A stretch of 50,275 bases of DNA, taken from assembly GCA_019234945.1 (NCBI GenBank), contig JAFAKX010000045.1, positions 1-50,275 on the forward strand, written 5' to 3'. Both the position numbers and the translations under genes were made by a program. The first letter of the stretch is position 1. The number at the start of each line of letters is the position of its first letter. Origin of the DNA: Silvibacterium sp. (GTDB taxonomy: Bacteria > Acidobacteriota > Terriglobia > Terriglobales > Acidobacteriaceae). This document shows, piece by piece, positions 37,036 to 45,400 of this stretch. A model generated the notes under the pieces. That model was given only the letters and a program-made list of their open reading frames with translations, was not told the DNA's origin and did no database searches.

Positions 37036-38034
37036 TTACTGCGGAGCCGTTGGAGTGGTGGGCTGAGATGTCGGTGGAGTCATCTGTACGCCCGTTGGGC
37101 CTTGAGCGGGGTTGGTCGGCGTGCCCGGACCATTCAGGCCTAATTGGCCATTAATATTGCCCTGGGGGATCCCGCCGCCCCCGAGAGTCTCCGCATTCGG
37201 GTCGTAAACGAACTCCCACTGGTTGTAATGCTTTTGCTTCTTGTAGACGCGAATCGATTCTTTCGGGCTGGTGCTGGATACACCGACGATTGGACCAACG
37301 GCCGTTGTGCCGAAACCCGTGCCGGTGCCCGAACCGGAACTCGAGCCGAACCCTGTGCTAGAACCCGTACCAGGGCTTGAGCCGAAACCCGTGCTAGTGC
37401 CCGAACTGGGGCTTGAGCCGAAGCCAGGGCTCGAGCCGAAGCCTGTGCTCGAGCCGAAGCCTGTGCTCGTGCCCGAACCCGTAAGGCCACCGGAAGGTCC
37501 GGTAGCTGTACTTGTCCCCGAGCTGGTTGAGCCATCGCCGCTTGCGAAGAGGCTGGTTCCGGTTGTGGTGCCATTTTGTGACCCGGCAATGGGGGTTCCG
37601 ACCGGATTGCCAACGGGATTGGTGCCGATAGGCTGAACGGCCAGGGGCTGGCCGAAGAGCCCGAGCAACGGCGCCTTCGCTTCACCCTGATGAATAATGC
37701 GGAACGGCTGGCCAGTGATCGGGTCGACGTAACGCTTGCGAATAAAGCGAATATTATTCGTGTTCTCGAGCTGCGATAAATCGGTAGGATAGTTGCCCAT
37801 TTTGCGGTAGTAGAGGCGGATGGCGCGTGCGTACTGCAGTCCGCGGTGATAGAGCTCAGCCTCTTTGTCGCGCTGGATATCTTGAGCCATTTTGGGCGCA
37901 GCTACAGCCAGGCCGATGAGAATGAGGGCGACCATAAACAGCACCGCGAGGAGCACGAACCCCCCATCTCCCGTGCTTTTTCCTCGCGTCCGGTCAGGCC
38001 GAGATGCGGTTCGTGTCTTGTCGCTTTCAAACAT
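37036..38034 (-). CDS. pseudopilin/prepilin-like protein with Gly/Ser/Thr-rich repetitive C-terminal half
   Basis: 'GGFVLLAVLFMVALILIGLAVAAPKMAQDIQRDKEAELYHRGLQYARAIRLYYRKMGNYPTDLSQLENT', then repeated GFGSS-type units. Start trimmed to ATG 38034. Confidence 0.75.
   Translation of the reverse strand: MFESDKTRTASRPDRTRGKSTGDGGFVLLAVLFMVALILIGLAVAAPKMAQDIQRDKEAELYHRGLQYARAIRLYYRKMGNYPTDLSQLENTNNIRFIRKRYVDPITGQPFRIIHQGEAKAPLLGLFGQPLAVQPIGTNPVGNPVGTPIAGSQNGTTTGTSLFASGDGSTSSGTSTATGPSGGLTGSGTSTGFGSSTGFGSSPGFGSSPSSGTSTGFGSSPGTGSSTGFGSSSGSGTGTGFGTTAVGPIVGVSSTSPKESIRVYKKQKHYNQWEFVYDPNAETLGGGGIPQGNINGQLGLNGPGTPTNPAQGPTGVQMTPPTSQPTTPTAPQ
37325..37486 (-). repeat. in-frame tandem repeat, nine imperfect 18-nt units (6-aa Gly/Ser/Thr/Phe units)
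   Basis: + strand units such as gagccgaagcctgtgctc (twice, identical), gagccgaagccagggctc, gagccgaaacccgtgcta, gtgcccgaactggggctt; encode (S/T)xGFGS-like repeats on the minus strand. Confidence 0.88.
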
Positions 38035-38213
38035 CAAGGTCTTGTCCTTCGAAATGGCAACGCCGGGCCATATTCGATTATATGAATTTCCATCAATCAG
38101 CGCGGACTTGCACTCCGATCGCAAACGCGTCTGCAGCAGTTGCAGATGGCTGACATACGAACCGGACGAGTCAAATCAGTCTGGCGCTCATGAAAATCGG
38201 GCGATATTGCGTA

Positions 38214-38290
38214 TGGTAGGCGAGACAGGGATCGAACCTGTAACCCCCGGCTTAGAAGGCCGGTGCTCTATCCAATTGAGCTACTCGCCC
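38214..38290 (-). tRNA. tRNA-Arg (anticodon UCU), CCA encoded
   Basis: RC: GGGCGAGTAGCTCAATTGGATAGAGCACCGGCCTTCTAAGCCGGGGGTTACAGGTTCGATCCCTGTCTCGCCTACCA; anticodon stem CCGGC/GCCGG, loop CTTCTAA, T-loop GGTTCGATCC. Confidence 0.95.
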
Positions 38291-38852
38291 GCGCAGGGGC
38301 AAAACGAGTCACCTTCATTGTAGCGTCGACGGCAGCTTGGAGCACAGTCTCCCATGCCGCGTAGGCGGCGGGCGCATCTCCTCCGCAACCGGCAGCATAA
38401 ATAGTGATGCCAGATCCGGAAAGTGAGTGAATGGTCGCTGGCCGCACAACCAGGTCCGCCCGGCAGTTCGCGAGCACACGAGCCCGCAGGTCTTCCGTAA
38501 TTCGTCGAACCCAGAGCTCATGAAATTCAAGCGATTGGAATTTCTCCCGGTCGACCAATATAACGTCTATATAGGAGGCGAAGCCGCGACTCGCACTCTC
38601 ACGTCGAGCCGCAAACTCATAGATGTCAATCTCCTCTTGTTTGATCTCCCAGACATCGCACTTACTTGTGAAAACCGGTGAATCCGGAGAGTTGAGGGTG
38701 ATGAGCGCGTCGAATAAGGCAGGGTGACCGGCGGCTTCGGAGATTTCTTTCGTGGCTGCGTCCGCGCGGTTGCGAAGATCAATGAAGCCGTCCCAGGGAA
38801 CCGTGATGGACGGAAGGTCGGGCCCGATTTCAAAGTCCCAGTCGGCTTCCAT
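38268..38852 (-). CDS. hypothetical protein; 3' end overlaps tRNA-Arg
   Basis: 194 aa ORF without in-frame interruption, between tRNA-Arg and the YheT-like hydrolase on the same strand; no family recognised. Confidence 0.55.
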   Translation of the reverse strand: MEADWDFEIGPDLPSITVPWDGFIDLRNRADAATKEISEAAGHPALFDALITLNSPDSPVFTSKCDVWEIKQEEIDIYEFAARRESASRGFASYIDVILVDREKFQSLEFHELWVRRITEDLRARVLANCRADLVVRPATIHSLSGSGITIYAAGCGGDAPAAYAAWETVLQAAVDATMKVTRFAPARASSSIG

Positions 38853-39891
38853 TGGTGCGCCCGATCAGGAATCGCAGAAGCGTGACTTCCGCCCAGCGGT
38901 CATCACCGTTCGCTGTTGCGGCAAGAAATGCACAGTGACCGCCATGGCTGGTCTCAATATAGGTGACATTTGGGTTGCCGATGAGAGCTCCGCGGGTGGC
39001 GGCAAGCATGCGGATGAATGGATCGTCCGCTGATTGCACGATGAGAGTCGGTATGCTGAAATGCTCGGCATATTGCGAACTCGCTACCTTGTGATAGTAG
39101 TCATCCGCCCCAGCGAACTCTCCGTAACGGGCGACAACGTGTTCGTCGAACAGGCGCATGCTGCGAATTCTGTTTAGGTCATCCGTTGAATATATCTTGG
39201 GGAACAAGACCGCCTTGCGCCGCACTCGCGCCAGCATCGAGCGTAAGAAGTGCCGCTCATACATGCGGTTCAGTACTTCGTGAAGCGCCGAAGAGGAAAC
39301 GGCAAGATCCATCAATGGCGAGATGCCTACGACCGCCTTGATTTGGACTGGGGGATTCGCCGCAACCTCGCCCGCATATTTGAGCACCAGGTTGCCACCC
39401 ATTGAATAACCGAGCAGTGCAATGGACTGAACTCCGTGAGATTCCAGAAGCGCCTTCACGACTGCACCCACGTCTCCCGAGCGGCCCGAATGATAAATCG
39501 TTGGCGATAACTCGTCTGTTCCGCCGCAGCTGCGCATGTTCATGCGAACGACATTGAATCCGGCGGTCAGCGCACGTGCCGCATTTCCGCGAACATAGTG
39601 GGAGCTTGATGATCCTTCAAGACCGTGAACGATGACAACGGTGAGCCTCTCGCTTCGGACTTCCTCGGGCTGCCAGTGGCAGTGGCACAGGACATAGCTC
39701 GGCCCGTATCCGCCTGCTGGGCCTTCAACTTCAACTAGAAGAGGTTCGGGCTCGGGCAGAGACAATTTTCGGGGGAGAAAATTTCCGGCCAGCGTTTGCA
39801 GGTGTCCATTGCGGAGCAGCCGTCGCGGAGTAAAGCTGGTAAGCCATGCTGTGGTGTCCCCATCGAGTACTGAGGAGAGTTCAGGCTTCAT
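38830..39891 (-). CDS. alpha/beta hydrolase, YheT family
   Basis: 'FTPRRLLRNGHLQTLAGNFLPRKLSLP', 'VVIVHGLEGSSSSHYVRGNAARALTAGFNVVRMNMRSCGGTDELSPTIYHSGRSGDVGAVVKAL', 'LLGYSMGGNLVLKYAGE', 'SHGGHCAFL'. Start trimmed to ATG 39891. Confidence 0.88.
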   Translation of the reverse strand: MKPELSSVLDGDTTAWLTSFTPRRLLRNGHLQTLAGNFLPRKLSLPEPEPLLVEVEGPAGGYGPSYVLCHCHWQPEEVRSERLTVVIVHGLEGSSSSHYVRGNAARALTAGFNVVRMNMRSCGGTDELSPTIYHSGRSGDVGAVVKALLESHGVQSIALLGYSMGGNLVLKYAGEVAANPPVQIKAVVGISPLMDLAVSSSALHEVLNRMYERHFLRSMLARVRRKAVLFPKIYSTDDLNRIRSMRLFDEHVVARYGEFAGADDYYHKVASSQYAEHFSIPTLIVQSADDPFIRMLAATRGALIGNPNVTYIETSHGGHCAFLAATANGDDRWAEVTLLRFLIGRTNGSRLGL

Positions 39892-40609
39892 TCCTGCGTA
39901 GCTCCTCGAGGATGCTGGCGGCCTGAAGGGCTCCTGTTGGGTCCTCTTCATGCTTGAAATAAGCGAACACGTCTCCCCGCAACGCCTGAGCTTTCAGATT
40001 CTCGCGAATATTCACCAGATCAGACGCGGAATAGTTCGCTTTACGCAGGCGATAGCAGCTGAAAGGGGCGGTGAATTCGGCAGGTGTGGTCAGATCGTCA
40101 CTCTCTGCAATACAGAGCGCGGCGCTGTGATTCCGCAGGATCGCGTAGATGGGCTCTGTGAACCAGGTGGTGTTTCGGAACTCGAAGCTGACGCGGAAAG
40201 GGAATCGTCGCGCCTCGACCAGGAAACCATCGAGTAGCTCGGCATTCGCTTTCATATTTGGCGGCAGCTGAAACAGGATCACACCGAGACGGCCCATTTC
40301 CACTGCGGGCGCGATCGCCCGGGCGAAGCGATCCAGGGGCTCAGCACAATTGTTCAGGCGAAGAATGTGCGTGATGCGCTGGGGAGACTTGAAGGTGAAC
40401 CGAAATCCTTCGCCAGTTGCGCCAAGCCACGAGCGCACCGTCGTCTCCGATGGCAAGCTGCGAAAGGTGTAATTCACTTCAACCGAGTTAAGGCGGGTTG
40501 CGTAAAACTCAAGCAGCTTTTTTGCGGATACTGTAGGCGGGTAGAAATCCGGCTTCCAGCTCGGATATGCCCATCCCGAGCAGCCAAGATAGATATTGCC
40601 GTGGTCCAA
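39881..40609 (-). CDS. DUF72 domain protein
   Basis: 242 aa; 'IYLGCSGWAYPSWKPDFYPPTVSAKKLLEFYATRLNSVEVNYTFRSLPSETTVRSWLGATGEGFRFTFKSPQRITHI'. Confidence 0.9.
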   Translation of the reverse strand: MDHGNIYLGCSGWAYPSWKPDFYPPTVSAKKLLEFYATRLNSVEVNYTFRSLPSETTVRSWLGATGEGFRFTFKSPQRITHILRLNNCAEPLDRFARAIAPAVEMGRLGVILFQLPPNMKANAELLDGFLVEARRFPFRVSFEFRNTTWFTEPIYAILRNHSAALCIAESDDLTTPAEFTAPFSCYRLRKANYSASDLVNIRENLKAQALRGDVFAYFKHEEDPTGALQAASILEELRRNEA

Positions 40610-40667
40610 AGCGTCCTTCGTGATTTGTCTCCGGAGCCTCGATCTGCGGACGCGAATCTCTGCTTTC

Positions 40668-40743
40668 TGGGGCGGCTAGTGGGGATCGAACCCACGACAT
40701 CCTGAGCCACAGTCAGGCGTTCTGCCGCTGAACTATAGCCGCC
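40668..40743 (-). tRNA. tRNA-His (anticodon GUG), CCA encoded
   Basis: RC: GGCGGCTATAGTTCAGCGGCAGAACGCCTGACTGTGGCTCAGGATGTCGTGGGTTCGATCCCCACTAGCCGCC+CCA; loop CTGTGGC; extra G-1:C73 pair typical of tRNA-His. Confidence 0.95.
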
Positions 40744-40811
40744 ATTCCCTTTGCCATTGTAGCATTTGCGCGGATGCGGCGCAGCGGCATCCTATAGAGT
40801 TGAGTCAGCGC

Positions 40812-41339
40812 ATGTCATTGAGCTCTGAGCCCGAAGTATTGTTGCCTGGACGGGTATTTCTGCGTGGCCGAGCCAGGGTCGGGCGTACCTGGTTCACCGA
40901 TGAGAATCTCGACCTGTTGGCGCATCTTCTTGATGACTGGTTTCGCTTGCCGGGGACATCGATTCGCTTTGGGCTGGTTGGGATCGTTGGCCTCATCCCA
41001 GGACTGGGCGACGTTCTAGCCGGGCTCGCATCCTGCATCATCGTCATTGCGGCATGGGTTCGGGGCGTGCCCTATGTGGGCCTCGTCCGAATGGTTGTGA
41101 ATCTCGCAATTGATGTGTTGATCGGCGCGATTCCATTCATTGGCGATGCGTTCGATATCGCGTGGAAGGCGAACCGGCGCAACTATGCGCTGATGGTCCG
41201 GCATCTGCGTCAGCCACGCGTTCACACATGGAAGGACTATGCGTTTCTTGTCTGCATCGCTGCTGTCCTGATTGCAATTTTTGCGATCCCGGTGATCGTG
41301 ATTGCGTGGCTTGTGAACCGCCTCCTGCAGCCTGTGTGA
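40812..41339 (+). CDS. DUF4112 domain membrane protein
   Basis: 'LAHLLDDWFRLPGTSIRFGLVGIVGLIPGLGDVLAGLASCIIVIAAW...IDVLIGAIPFIGDAFDIAWKANRRNYALM'. Confidence 0.87.
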   Translation: MSLSSEPEVLLPGRVFLRGRARVGRTWFTDENLDLLAHLLDDWFRLPGTSIRFGLVGIVGLIPGLGDVLAGLASCIIVIAAWVRGVPYVGLVRMVVNLAIDVLIGAIPFIGDAFDIAWKANRRNYALMVRHLRQPRVHTWKDYAFLVCIAAVLIAIFAIPVIVIAWLVNRLLQPV

Positions 41340-41390
41340 GGCCCCAACCACGCATACGGCATCGGGTGTGTGCGATACAATTTCAGTAGT

Positions 41391-41467
41391 CGGGGCGTAG
41401 CGCAGTCTGGTAGCGCATCTGCTTTGGGAGCAGAGGGTCGGGGGTTCGAATCCCTCCGCCCCGACCA
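41391..41467 (+). tRNA. tRNA-Pro (anticodon UGG), CCA encoded
   Basis: CGGGGCGTAGCGCAGTCTGGTAGCGCATCTGCTTTGGGAGCAGAGGGTCGGGGGTTCGAATCCCTCCGCCCCGACCA; anticodon stem TCTGC/GCAGA, loop TTTGGGA. Confidence 0.96.
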
Positions 41468-41524
41468 TCAAAGTCACGTATTTTAAGTCCATCCGCTGCT
41501 GACCGACGACTCCACAACATCTGA

Positions 41525-41540
41525 TATGATGATCATCATA
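41525..41540. promoter_or_regulatory. perfect 16-bp palindrome TATGATGATCATCATA, candidate TetR operator
   Basis: Sequence is identical to its own reverse complement and lies 9 nt upstream of ATG 41549, the apparent ancestral start of the TetR gene. Confidence 0.6.
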
Positions 41541-41599
41541 GTTGGAGGATGCGGTAGAACTACCCCACCGAAGAAACAGCCGCAAAGCATGATCGGATT

Positions 41600-42082
41600 G
41601 TGAAGGAGGCTTCTCGCCTCTTCTATGAACGGGGATTTGAGAACGTAACCGTTGGAGAGGTGATGAAGGCAGCCGGCCTGACGCATGGAGCCTTCTATGC
41701 ACACTTCGCATCGAAGCAAGAGTTTCAGGAGGCAGCAGTTGCCTACGGACAGGCTGTTTCGGCAAGCCGCGCGCAGCGCAGTATAACGAAGGGGCGCAAA
41801 GGATCTTACGCCGACAGATATCTGAGCCGGCGGCACCGGGATAATCCAGGCGACGGCTGTACCATGGCTTCGTTGGCGACGGAGGTGGCTCGCTCGACCC
41901 CTGAACTTAAAGCAGTGTTCGAGCGCGGTCTTGAGGAAATTCTCTCCGCGAAGGGTGGGGACCGGAAACAAGCCATCTTTCAGTCAGCCGCGATGGTTGG
42001 TGGCGTTGTGCTGGCTCGCGCCGTTCGGGACGCACGGCTTTCGGACGAGATTCTTGAGAGCGTTCGACAGAAGCTTAGCTGA
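41600..42082 (+). CDS. TetR/AcrR-family regulator; N-terminus possibly disrupted
   Basis: 'IVKEASRLFYERGFENVTVGEVMKAAGLTHGAFYAHFASKQEFQEAAV' HTH and 'DGCTMASLATEVARS'. Homology-like sequence continues in frame upstream of GTG 41600 to a TAG at 41555-41557. Confidence 0.78.
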   Translation: MKEASRLFYERGFENVTVGEVMKAAGLTHGAFYAHFASKQEFQEAAVAYGQAVSASRAQRSITKGRKGSYADRYLSRRHRDNPGDGCTMASLATEVARSTPELKAVFERGLEEILSAKGGDRKQAIFQSAAMVGGVVLARAVRDARLSDEILESVRQKLS

Positions 42083-42428
42083 TTGCGCGCTGGCGAATCC
42101 GAGGTCATCAACCAGCCTTCTTCGGGTTCTCGGCGAGAGACAAATCGCCGAGTCGCTCGTTGACTGAACGGAACTCCCAACGGTCAGGCCGAGAGACTGG
42201 TCGCGACGAATTACACCCCAAGCGTGTTTCTCCGCGTGTTGCCTTCATCGCAAGCGCGCATCCAGCGCGTACATCTGCCCAATTGATGACATGGCATTGA
42301 TCTCCGAACCCCCAGACGCGGTGGGCAGACAACCTTTGCGTTGACGTTTCGGTCGACAAACCCTTAGAGTTACTCAGTCTTCCCAAAGATCCCCTGAGAA
42401 GTGCTTTGAATTGAAAGGAGTCTGCGTT

Positions 42429-45400
42429 ATGAGTCGCCCAATGAGTGGGACAATATCCCCGGAATCTTCGGCGGGACTGGGTTCGAAGTTGACGTGCAAA
42501 GTGGTCTTGCTCATCGCCGTCTGCGTCAGTGCCTTGGCTGCGCGCCCGGTTATGTACGGTCAGGCCACGGGAAGCTTCTCAGGGACTGTTGTCGATAAAT
42601 CCGGAGCGAACATCTCCGGGGCCGGCGTCACTGCTACGTCCCAGACCACCGGTGTTGCGCGCGAAACGAAGACGGACGATGCAGGCCACTATCTCCTGCC
42701 GCTGCTCCCCGTTGGTATATATACAGTGCGCGTTGACTCTATCGGTTTCCAAAGCACCGAATCCAAAGATCTCAACCTTCAGGTTGATCAAGCCCGGGAG
42801 CTGAATTTCACTCTTTCTCCCGCGAGCGTATCCACAACGGTGACCGTTGCGGGTCAGGCTGTTGCTGTAGAGACGGCCAATCCCTCCCTGGGTCAGGTCA
42901 TCACCTCGCAGGAAGTCTCGCAACTGCCCTTAAATGGCCGCGACTTCGTCCAGCTCGCGACACTTACGGCAGGCGCCACTTCAGAGACGAATCCCAACAG
43001 CTTCTTTACCTCTGCGGCCAGCAGTGAAGTGGCTGCGCGCGGTCCCTTCTCTTTGTCCGTTGGTGGCTCCCGTCCAAACAGTACGGATTGGTTGCTGGAC
43101 GGGGTCGACAACAACGAATTGACTGCAGGCGGTATCGCCATCCTCTCCTCGATCGACGACATCCAGGAGTTCAAGGTTTTGACCTATACCTACTCTGCCG
43201 AGTACGGAACTCGCGCCGGCCCCACCGTGCTTCTGACTACGAAGTCCGGATCCAACGACTTCCACGGATCGTTATTCGAGTTTTTCCGCAACACATCGCT
43301 TGATGCCAAAAGTTATTTTGCAACTAAGGCTGAAAAGTTCAACCTGAACCAGTTCGGAGGGACGATCGGCGGGCCGATTAAGAAGGATAAGCTGTTCTTC
43401 TTTGTCGACGGCGAACAAAAGTATCAGCGGCATGGCATTACCTTCACGGGCCTGCTTCCCTCTCTTGCCATGCGCTCAGGTGACTTCTCGGCCGATCCCT
43501 ACGGCAATCCGGTCAGCGGTCTGGCCATCGTAAACCCGAATATGATCGGGGCTTCAACCAATCCTGCTACCTATCCAAACGTCTACTTCCAGTGCGATGG
43601 TGCCGGACACCCTTTGCCTGCCAATGCTGACGGAAGCCAGCCACAGGGAACTCCCTGTAACAAGATTCCATCGAACCTGTTCAACAACATCGGGCAGGCA
43701 ATGATGAACCTGTACCCCGTGCCGAACGCCAACAACTCGGCTGCGGGATACAACTTCGTCAACATTCCAGTCCGCGAGCTCGACGAGACGAAGTTCGATA
43801 CCCGCGTGGACTATACCCCCCGTGCCGCCGATTCCCTCTTCGGCCGCTTCAGCTACGATCAGGCCTTCTCCTTCGTGCCGGGGGGATCGTCTGGATTCGC
43901 CGAGGCGAACGCGTTCGGAAGCAACCAGCGCATCATTAATCACGCTCGCAACGCAGCTATCGGCGAAACCCATGTCTTCTCGGCCTCGATGGTTAACCAG
44001 GCCACCTTCGGTTACAACCGCATCTTTGACTACATCAGTTCGCAAGGCACGGGCACCTGCGCCTCTGCGACCATCGTGCCCGGCGGTATTCCCAACGCCA
44101 ACCTCGGATGCCCCAACGGCACCTCAAAGTGCATCCCGGGTTCGTATAGCTGCGGCTTGGTCTCTACGATCGTCGCAGGCGGCTACTGGGCCATTGGAGA
44201 TCGCGGGTACTCTCCCTTCCAGGGCGGGACGAATATCTACTCGTTCCGAGACTCACTCGATCTCATCCGTGGCAAACATAACCTTCACGTCGGATTTGAC
44301 TTCCGAGCCAATCAGATGAACGTCGGCGCAGAGGCCTTTCAGGATGGCTTCTGGATCATCGGCAACGGCGGCAACTTTACCGGTCTCAGCAGCGCGAGCA
44401 TCAGCGGCAACCCACAGGCCGATTACCTTCTCGGAATCACCGGACTGGCCATTCATGACCAGACTTTCAATGGGCCTGTGACCGGCCGGCGCTGGAAGAT
44501 CTATCGTCCCTTTGGCGAGGACGATTGGAGAATCACTCCTTCCCTCACCCTCAATCTCGGTCTTGCCTGGGACATGACCACTCCAATCTCTGAGGCTCAC
44601 GGCCGCCTGGCAAACTATATTCCCAACACCGGGCAGCTTCTGGTTGCGAATCAAAACGGGGTCAGTTCGTCGGCCGGCGTAAATATGGACTGGACAGCTC
44701 TCGAACCGCGCATCGGCGCTGCCTGGAAGTTTTTCGGCAGCGATACGACCGTGTTTCGCGCGGGCTTCGCCATATTTCACGACTCAGCGTGGAGCCAGGG
44801 GGCACAGGGTCTGTGGCAAAATCCGCCGTTTCTCGGCGAATCCGACGCGTTTGCCTCCGCAGGCTGCGCCTTCTCGACCTCATACTGCGCCACGGTGCTC
44901 GGACACACGCCCTCCGCCATCAGTCTCTCCAGCGGATTTCAAGCCATTCCGGCGCCACCCACCGTTGGAACATTTACCGGCTCGTTTTATACGCAGCCCA
45001 CAAACTTCAAGCTAGGCACGGTGCGCCAGTATAACTTCAACGTCGAACAGGCATTGCCCGGCAACGTTGTGCTTACCATGGGCTATGCTGGATCGCGCGG
45101 CAACCATATCCTGGTTGCGGGCAATGACCTTAATACGGCCAGCCCGAGCGCCTGTGGCGTTGTTGCCGGCTACACGCTTGGTTGCCTAGCCGGAGGGCAG
45201 CCCTATATTCCTCCCTATAATACGTTCGATACCATCTTGCTTTTCGGCGATGTCGGTGACACAAACTACGACTCGCTGCAGATCAAAGCAGAAACCAAGA
45301 CGGCGAAGCACGGCCTTTACGCGTTGCTCGCCTACTCCTATTCCCATACCTCTGATAACGGTCTGTCCGACGGCCTGGGTTCGCTGTTGAGCGCGCCTTA

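Noticed and set aside
37325-37486. Possible CRISPR array because of regular repeats
   Set aside because: Units are contiguous 18-nt in-frame repeats without spacers.
37271-37636. + strand Pro/Glu/Val-rich repeat ORF (PEPxLEPKPVLEPKPV...)
   Set aside because: Antisense reading of the 18-nt repeat in the pseudopilin-like gene.
37892-38323. + strand ORF ending '..VGETGIEPVTPGLEGRCSIQLSYSPA..'
   Set aside because: Antisense translation through tRNA-Arg; the 'GIEPVTPGLEGRCSIQLSY' string is a tRNA-complement artefact, not a protein.
40367-40705. + strand ORF ending 'LVGIEPTTS'; minus ORFs 40474..40710 and 40509..40700
   Set aside because: They run through tRNA-His or overlap the DUF72 gene; no protein-like motif.
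41016-41765. 249-aa minus ORF containing 'MVGAEGFEPPTLCSQSRCATRLRYAP'
   Set aside because: Antisense of tRNA-Pro plus DUF4112 and TetR genes; a spurious tRNA-complement ORF.
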